A stretch of DNA of 43,575 nucleotides, taken from an uncultured Bacteroidales bacterium. GTDB lineage: Bacteria; Bacteroidota; Bacteroidia; Bacteroidales; F082. Position 1 is the first letter of the stretch. Every line of letters begins with the position of its first letter. Shown one piece after another: positions 39,543 through 43,575 of this stretch. A program made the translations under genes and the position numbers. The stretch is from positions 1 to 43,575 of the forward strand of contig CALBNV010000043.1 of NCBI GenBank assembly GCA_937896895.1. Direction: 5' to 3'. The notes below the pieces were generated by a model. The model did not search any database. It was not told the origin of the DNA and saw only the letters and a program-made list of their open reading frames with translations.

Positions 39543-41183
39543 TCAAAATAATTTCTTTATCGTGTAATACCGTTGATGAGGATCTCTCGGACTTTCAGGG
39601 TTTCTCATGGCTAAAAATCCCTTTTCGACCAATTCCATGACATATTTCCTGATATTCTTTGAATGATACGACAAATCAAGATGGCTCAATATATCCTTTG
39701 CACTCTTGGCACTGACGCAATACAACAACACTTCAATTTGTTTTGGTGTCAGAGCAGTGTCAGAGTTCAGTTCTTCTGTGTCAGAGTTCTCAATTTTAGT
39801 GTCAGAGTTCTCAATTTCAGTGTCAGAGTTGGCAACTTCAGTATCAGAGTTCTCAATCTCAATATCAGAGCATGTATTCTCGTCAATTAATTTCAGCTCT
39901 TCAGGATTGTCATACATTTGGATCATAGCCTGAACATCCTGTTCATGGCCATCAAAAGGCAGCGTGAGCACGGTTCTGTCGGCATTCTCCTTTTCCTCAA
40001 TTTTTGCATTTGCATGAAAAACCTTATTCCACACATAAAAAATGCCGTTCAATCCGCTTCCGGCGCGTTCACCGAAACGAATCAGCGAGAAAATTTTCAA
40101 CAAGACTCCATTACGAGGATCTGAGACGCCGCCCCCAACAGCTTCTGCAACCGGCAGACGCATACGTCCTGGATTGGCGAAAACAAAACCATTCTTATCT
40201 TTTGAAATCACAACTCCCTGACGGCCAAAGTAATCTGCATGAACCAATGAATTTATCACGGCCTCCCTGATGATCTTATGCAAAGGTGTGTCATCAACAC
40301 GTTGAGTACCTTTAAGCACGAACGGGACTTTGAGGTCAGATGTCAATCTCGTGAGAATTTTGAAAACGAAATCAAAAACATTTCCGCTCCAGTCGCCTGA
40401 TGACGACACGATCCGGTCTTTCCACCTCGTGACTCCAATCAAATCCCTGTCTTCTTGATAATCAAGGAAATACTGCGGAAACACGCGGACAATTTCATAT
40501 TCATATCCAAACATGAGAAGTCCGGCTTGAGTAGGATGATATTTATCATCATCTCCGACATCCACAGCCTTAATGCGTCGGAGGAACATCTCATCATCAA
40601 GGTTGTTCCACAAATGATTCGGATTTGAATTTTTGAAGACCTGTCTGTATGCCCTGACTGTGTCCTGGCAAAAAACATCCAATTCCATGTCAGTTATGAC
40701 GGTGGCATCCATGGTAATCTGTGATGCGTCACGGTAAATGGCCGAAAGCTGCTCCTTGGTACAATGATAATCGCCCTCGAAATTCCTTCTGTATGTCCCC
40801 GTTTCAGGATTCCTGTTGATGTAAACCGGCCTGACGTTACGCTCGGCCCGCGGCACTTCCATGACAACGACATCCTTTCCGTCGATGTTCTCCACACGAA
40901 CCATCCGCTCGGTAAGGATATTGATACTGACTTTCTGCGGATTATTCAAAGTATTCCATATATCAGCCACATACCGATACGCGTCATCCACTCCGACAAC
41001 CTTGAGCTTGTGGCCTTTAAGTTCCTCCACTCCAAGCACAACAACACCGCCGTCAGTATTGGCGAAAGCACTGTACGTCTCCCACACAGAATTTGGGATG
41101 CCGTTTTTCGCCTTCTTGACTTCCAGCTTGTTGTTCTCCCCGAGTCGTTCAAGATTTCCTATTTCAAATTCACTTTTTTCCAT
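39543..41183 (-). CDS. AlbA_2 (Schlafen-type) domain plus GHKL-like ATPase-type regulator with a heptapeptide repeat linker (546 residues)
   Basis: N-terminal AlbA_2 domain (about residues 5-140; ERLGENNKLEVKKAKNG, AFANTDGGVVVLGVEE) is followed by a HATPase_c_4-like domain (about 280-390; KIIREAVINSLVHADYFG, FGERAGSGLNGIF), then an acidic linker of six 7-residue repeats (about 434-475) and a C-terminal winged helix (about 476-546). This is the layout of putative transcriptional regulators/ATP-binding proteins of the Schlafen-like group; some relatives take part in phage defence or stress. The ATG at 41183 (MEKSEFEIGN) is chosen over a TTG at 41192. It interrupts the PEGA/SUMF1 and LPP20-like pair. 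Confidence 0.8.
   Translation of the reverse strand: MEKSEFEIGNLERLGENNKLEVKKAKNGIPNSVWETYSAFANTDGGVVVLGVEELKGHKLKVVGVDDAYRYVADIWNTLNNPQKVSINILTERMVRVENIDGKDVVVMEVPRAERNVRPVYINRNPETGTYRRNFEGDYHCTKEQLSAIYRDASQITMDATVITDMELDVFCQDTVRAYRQVFKNSNPNHLWNNLDDEMFLRRIKAVDVGDDDKYHPTQAGLLMFGYEYEIVRVFPQYFLDYQEDRDLIGVTRWKDRIVSSSGDWSGNVFDFVFKILTRLTSDLKVPFVLKGTQRVDDTPLHKIIREAVINSLVHADYFGRQGVVISKDKNGFVFANPGRMRLPVAEAVGGGVSDPRNGVLLKIFSLIRFGERAGSGLNGIFYVWNKVFHANAKIEEKENADRTVLTLPFDGHEQDVQAMIQMYDNPEELKLIDENTCSDIEIENSDTEVANSDTEIENSDTKIENSDTEELNSDTALTPKQIEVLLYCVSAKSAKDILSHLDLSYHSKNIRKYVMELVEKGFLAMRNPESPRDPHQRYYTIKKLF
39759..39884 (-). repeat. Six in-frame 21-bp repeats encoding SDTExxN heptapeptides
   Basis: The core GTCAGAG (plus strand; ATCAGAG in two) recurs exactly every 21 bases at 39759, 39780, 39801, 39822, 39843 and 39864. 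On the coding strand each unit gives Ser-Asp-Thr/Ile-x-x-x-Asn. It lies in the linker between the ATPase-like domain and the winged helix, so copy number can change without breaking the frame. Confidence 0.9.
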
Positions 41184-41218
41184 AATACTCAAAGTTTTTC
41201 ATCTGAAAAATGAAACTG

Positions 41219-41226
41219 CAAAGGTA
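41219..41226 (-). promoter_or_regulatory. -7 element for the AlbA_2 regulator gene
   Basis: The minus strand reads TACCTTTG, a match to TAnnTTTG, 35 bases upstream of the ATG at 41183. Confidence 0.5.
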
Positions 41227-41326
41227 CAAAAAAATCGGACGTAATGGATGATTCACCGCAAAAAAAACATTTTGAATGTACGAATACGCGGAGACGGTGC
41301 ACGCGCCTGATTCTTCTTTGATTTTT

Positions 41327-41374
41327 CTATTTCGCAGAAATACAAAAATTTCAAAAATGCGAAATAGTTTTTTT
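41327..41374 (+). terminator. Inverted repeat CTATTTCGCA with T tract
   Basis: Arms 41327-41336 and 41358-41367 (10 bp, perfect) with a 21-base loop, followed by T7 on the plus strand. No plus-strand gene precedes it, so it may be part of a mobile or repeat element and not a working terminator. On the minus strand it lies between the SUMF1 and AlbA_2 genes. Confidence 0.4.
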
Positions 41375-41402
41375 ATACGCAGAAAAACCTCGGTTTGACA
41401 AA

Positions 41403-41455
41403 CCCTCGGCGTAACAAACGTACAGACGGGGCGTGCCCCGTCTCTACCGCCAGAC
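41403..41455 (+). repeat. REP-like 53-bp repeat, copy 1, containing a 28-bp palindrome
   Basis: A palindrome at 41420-41447 has 13-base arms (GTACAGACGGGGC and GCCCCGTCTCTAC) with one mismatch and a 2-base centre. The whole 53-bp unit recurs at 41502-41554 with one difference. Palindromes of this GACGGGGC..GCCCCGTC type are, to my knowledge, common dispersed repeats in Bacteroidetes. Confidence 0.8.
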
Positions 41456-41501
41456 TACGACGGTTTGACAACCATATATAAACAAAACCTCGGATTACAT
41501 T

Positions 41502-41554
41502 CCCTCGGCGTAACAAACGTACAGACTGGGCGTGCCCCGTCTCTACCGCCAGAC
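41502..41554 (+). repeat. REP-like 53-bp repeat, copy 2
   Basis: Identical to 41403-41455 except T for G at 41527. Similarity continues a few bases upstream in both copies (AAAACCTCGG at about 41385 and 41484), so the duplicated unit may be about 70 bp in a 99-bp direct arrangement. Confidence 0.85.
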
Positions 41555-41571
41555 AACGTCGAAATTTCCCC

Positions 41572-41645
41572 GCGGTTCCCGCTCGCTCGTCGCCCTGTGC
41601 GGCTGCGTCCCTTGCCGCCTTGGGCGGCTGCGCTGAGGGAACCGC
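41572..41645 (-). repeat. GC-rich inverted repeat downstream of the SUMF1 gene
   Basis: Arms GCGGTTCCC (41572-41580) and GGGAACCGC (41637-41645) flank a 56-base, very GC-rich loop with further internal complementarity (GCAGCCGCC and GGCGGCAAGG). It starts 75 bases after the SUMF1 stop on the minus strand. Composition differs sharply from the flanking AT-rich intergenic DNA. It may be a dispersed repeat, or the hairpin that follows the variable region in some diversity-generating retroelements. Confidence 0.6.
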
Positions 41646-41719
41646 CCTTGCTCCGCCATCTTCTCTCCCTTCCTCTTTCGTTTCAGCTTAGCATTTCAGA
41701 CCGATGTCATCTGGTAAAG

Positions 41720-41830
41720 CTAAAGAACGAGGGCGAGGCGCAGGCCGTAGCCGCTGTACCCGCGGTCGGGATAGAAGCTGCCGCGATACGAGACACGGCA
41801 GTGGCCCGCGCTGCTGCTCCAGCTACCGCC
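41720..41830 (-). other. Candidate DGR variable region at the end of the SUMF1 domain
   Basis: Reading the minus strand, after the fixed GGSW the codons are AGC AGC AGC GCG GGC CAC TGC CGT, then later GGC AGC TTC TAT, and GGG TAC AGC GGC TAC, ending in fixed GGC CTG CGC CTC GCC CTC GTT CTT TAG. Nearly all the surface-loop codons are of the form NNC with A, G, C or T mixed at positions 1 and 2. That is what adenine mutagenesis of AAC codons in a template repeat would give. This is the layout of C-type-lectin DGR target proteins. No template repeat, reverse transcriptase or Avd gene is in the window. Confidence 0.5.
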
Positions 41831-43575
41831 GCGGAGAACGCGGAGCGAGCCGGACGACGGCCCATGTGGGTTAGTCTGTGAACCGCTGCCGTAACTGCCG
41901 TACCAGTCCTGACACCACTCACACACGTTGCCGCTCATGTCGTAAATCCCAAGCTCGTTAGGCGACTTCGTGCCTACGACGTGGGTCCCGTAGTCTGACG
42001 AGCTGCTCCCTTTATCGTAGCTATTAACCCTGTACCACGCCACATCGTTTATATTGTTGCTACCGCTGTACTTGTATCCCTTGCTCTTGTTTCCTCCTCT
42101 CGCCGCGTACTCCCACTCCGCCTCCGTAGGAAGACGGAAGTTCGCCCCCGTCAGGCTGTTCAGCTTCCTTATGAACGTCTGGCAGTCGTCCCAGCTGACA
42201 CTTTCCACCGGAAGTTTGCTCCCCTTGAACTCACTCGGGTTGCTCCCCATCACAGCCTCCCAAAGTTCCTGAGTAACCTCGAACTTACCGATGTAGTAGT
42301 CGCTCAATGTCACGCTGTGCGTCGGAAACTCGCTATCCCAAGTGTCGCTCCCCTGCTCCGAGGTCGCGCCCATCGTGAACGTGCCGCCCTTAACAGCCAC
42401 CATCTCAAACGTCACGCCGTTCACCGTGAAGGTCTTGTTCTTCAATTCAAAAGTCAGCCGCACCGAGCTGTCGCCGCCGGTCTGCGCCACGGTTATGGTC
42501 ATCTCAACGGTCTTCGAGTCCCTCACCGCCTTGATGTTATGGCTGCCGAACGAAAGCGTGGCGGTCAGAGGGCTTGCGCCGAGGTAGTTGCCGTCGGCGT
42601 AAATTTCATCGCCGTTGCGGTCGGTGGAGATGCTTATCTCGCGGCCCGTCTGCAGTTTTTCGTTCACGGCCAAGAGGTTGGTCTCGTCAAGGGTTATGGT
42701 CTTGGTCACCGTGGCGCAGCCGCTCTTCTCGAGTTTGAGTTCGTGGCTGCCTATCAGCACATCGTACAGCACCTTGGGTGTCGTGCCGCAGTTGCGTCCA
42801 TCAATGATTATCGTCGCGCCCATGGGCGATGAGTTCACGTCGAGGGTGCCGTAGATCGGCTCGGGGTTCGGTATCGTTATGTTCTCGTCCTTGCCGAGTG
42901 TCAGTGTGACGTTTTTGAAAGAAGACCTGTGCGATGCCTTGCGTGCCTCGAAGGTGTGGCTGCCGTCGGAGAGGCGTCCCGTCCAGCGGCCTTTGCCCTT
43001 CAGTTCGCTGTCGATGTAGATGTCGGCATCGGAATCGGTTGTCACAGTGGCGTTCACGAAGTTGGCCGAGAGTGCGATGGCGGCCTGCGTGGTGTTGCCG
43101 TCGGTCACGGTGATGGTCTTCTCGGCGGTGGAGTACATCTCCTTCATCACGCGCACTTTATGTTCGCCGCTGGCTATGCGGTCGGTCTTGAACGGTGTCG
43201 TGCCCACTTTTTTATTATCGACAAACACCGTCGCGCCGTTTTCAGGCGTGGAGGTGATATTTATGAAGCCGAATGCCGGGCGCAGTGTCTTCTCGACGGT
43301 CACGGCGGTGTCCTTCACTATTGTGGCGTTGCCGCTTTCGGGATGGTAGAGTTCGCACTCGATGCTCCACGTGTGCGTCTCTCCCACCTTGAACGACTTC
43401 GACGCCTCGCCCTCGCCTGCATACTGTCCGTCGATGGTGATGACGGCGTTGGGCTGGTCGGCCTTCACAATCAGGTAGTTGTACATCGTCTTCTCCGGCA
43501 CGACCGGGCCCGGGTTGAAATTGTTCACCAGCGTCAGCTCGTAGCAGCCGTTGGGTTTCATGTCGTACGGGAACG
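41720..43575 (-). CDS. PEGA-repeat / SUMF1 (C-type-lectin fold) surface protein, 5' end outside the window (about 618 residues visible)
   Basis: The frame is open to the right edge (…FPYDMKPNG), so the signal peptide and N-terminus lie outside. Visible are five PEGA-type repeats of ~70 residues (for example FVDNKKVGTTPFKTD and IIDGRNCGTTPKVLYD), which are surface-layer-like beta modules. They are followed by a SUMF1/FGE-type domain (VAVKGGTFTMGATSEQGSDT, FEVTQELWEAVMG, RLPTEAEWEYAARGG, GNVCEWCQDWYG, LRVLRGGSW). The paired active-site cysteines of true formylglycine enzymes are not both present: the first is Ser and only the second remains (GHCRVSYRG). It is therefore probably a binding module. 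The last ~35 residues have the pattern of a diversified region. No T9SS tail follows. Confidence 0.8.
   Translation of the reverse strand, partial: FPYDMKPNGCYELTLVNNFNPGPVVPEKTMYNYLIVKADQPNAVITIDGQYAGEGEASKSFKVGETHTWSIECELYHPESGNATIVKDTAVTVEKTLRPAFGFINITSTPENGATVFVDNKKVGTTPFKTDRIASGEHKVRVMKEMYSTAEKTITVTDGNTTQAAIALSANFVNATVTTDSDADIYIDSELKGKGRWTGRLSDGSHTFEARKASHRSSFKNVTLTLGKDENITIPNPEPIYGTLDVNSSPMGATIIIDGRNCGTTPKVLYDVLIGSHELKLEKSGCATVTKTITLDETNLLAVNEKLQTGREISISTDRNGDEIYADGNYLGASPLTATLSFGSHNIKAVRDSKTVEMTITVAQTGGDSSVRLTFELKNKTFTVNGVTFEMVAVKGGTFTMGATSEQGSDTWDSEFPTHSVTLSDYYIGKFEVTQELWEAVMGSNPSEFKGSKLPVESVSWDDCQTFIRKLNSLTGANFRLPTEAEWEYAARGGNKSKGYKYSGSNNINDVAWYRVNSYDKGSSSSDYGTHVVGTKSPNELGIYDMSGNVCEWCQDWYGSYGSGSQTNPHGPSSGSLRVLRGGSWSSSAGHCRVSYRGSFYPDRGYSGYGLRLALVL

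Noticed and set aside
38391..39551. Long plus-strand ORF (386 codons) opposite the LPP20-like gene
   Set aside because: It is a shadow of the minus-strand gene: the GC-rich antisense frame lacks stops, has poor composition and no promoter.
39759..39884. CRISPR or noncoding repeat reading of the 21-bp array
   Set aside because: The period is a multiple of 3 and the array is in frame within a full-length protein.
41720..43575. Formylglycine-generating enzyme (sulfatase maturation)
   Set aside because: One of the two required cysteines is Ser and the protein carries PEGA repeats; a binding role fits better.
1..43575. tRNA or rRNA genes
   Set aside because: I looked for TPsiC-arm (GGTTCGA) and 16S/23S-like signatures by eye and found none; a covariance-model scan would be needed to be sure.

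Overview
The window is almost entirely chromosome of an uncultured member of the Bacteroidales. Supporting signs are two type IX secretion (T9SS) cargo proteins with C-terminal sorting tails, a recurrent TAnnTTTG promoter -7 element, and families typical of the phylum: DUF1599, the BT_3928-like DoxX/MauE protein, BatA, an archaeal-type short ProS, FadL-like and PagL-like outer-membrane proteins, and GIN-domain lipoproteins. The first ~786 bases do not belong. They are AT-rich and carry a PTS EIIB start and a piece of mnmA that look like a low-GC Bacillota or Mollicutes genome. The change occurs inside a codon run of mnmA, so the left edge is probably a chimeric join in the assembly.

Layout. 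1-786: foreign PTS/mnmA fragment. 808-2280: an SPFH/band-7 gene broken by a 61-bp segment that reads as another gene backwards, then two tiny overlapping ORFs. 2257-8548: a promoter, a structured leader with an intrinsic terminator, a 1666-residue modular T9SS adhesin-like protein, a 79-residue tail-anchored protein, and a SpoU/TrmH methyltransferase. 8568-12968 (minus): a second T9SS protein, psd and cdsA (phosphatidylethanolamine synthesis), and mazG. 13025-14916: a PagL-like lipid A deacylase candidate and a GIN lipoprotein. 15011-19331: proS, a Trp/Tyr/Gly then Arg/Ser-rich lipoprotein, and a FadL-like porin. 19401-21023 (minus): a C4 zinc-ribbon coiled-coil protein and a Nif3 protein. 21155-25626: lpxK, punA and lpxH, a small orphan antitoxin-like gene, and an M20 dipeptidase. 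25725-26110: a scrap zone with remnants of a PD-(D/E)XK ATPase, of tpiA and perhaps of an IS. 26147-30245 (minus): an ECF sigma factor with a coupled membrane partner, an OppB-type permease, a BT_3928-like protein and DUF1599. 30304-31980: folP and cdaA (c-di-AMP synthesis). 31983-35623: a lipoprotein and topoisomerase IV subunit A. 35664-43575 (minus): a BatA/VWA protein, an LPP20-like protein, an AlbA_2/ATPase regulator, and the 3' part of a PEGA-repeat/SUMF1 protein.

Lipid A and envelope functions dominate (lpxK, lpxH, PagL-like, cdsA, psd, FadL-like, BatA, T9SS cargo).

The most interesting signals are four. (1) The SUMF1/C-type-lectin C-terminus at 41720-41830 has the codon pattern of a diversity-generating retroelement (DGR) variable region, with no reverse transcriptase in the window. 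(2) Short tandem repeats of period 7 or 9 begin exactly at gene stop codons and carry TAA in every unit. (3) A vestigial tpiA lies near its usual neighbours. (4) A candidate sliding-clamp-binding peptide ends ParC. I see no rRNA, tRNA or CRISPR array.
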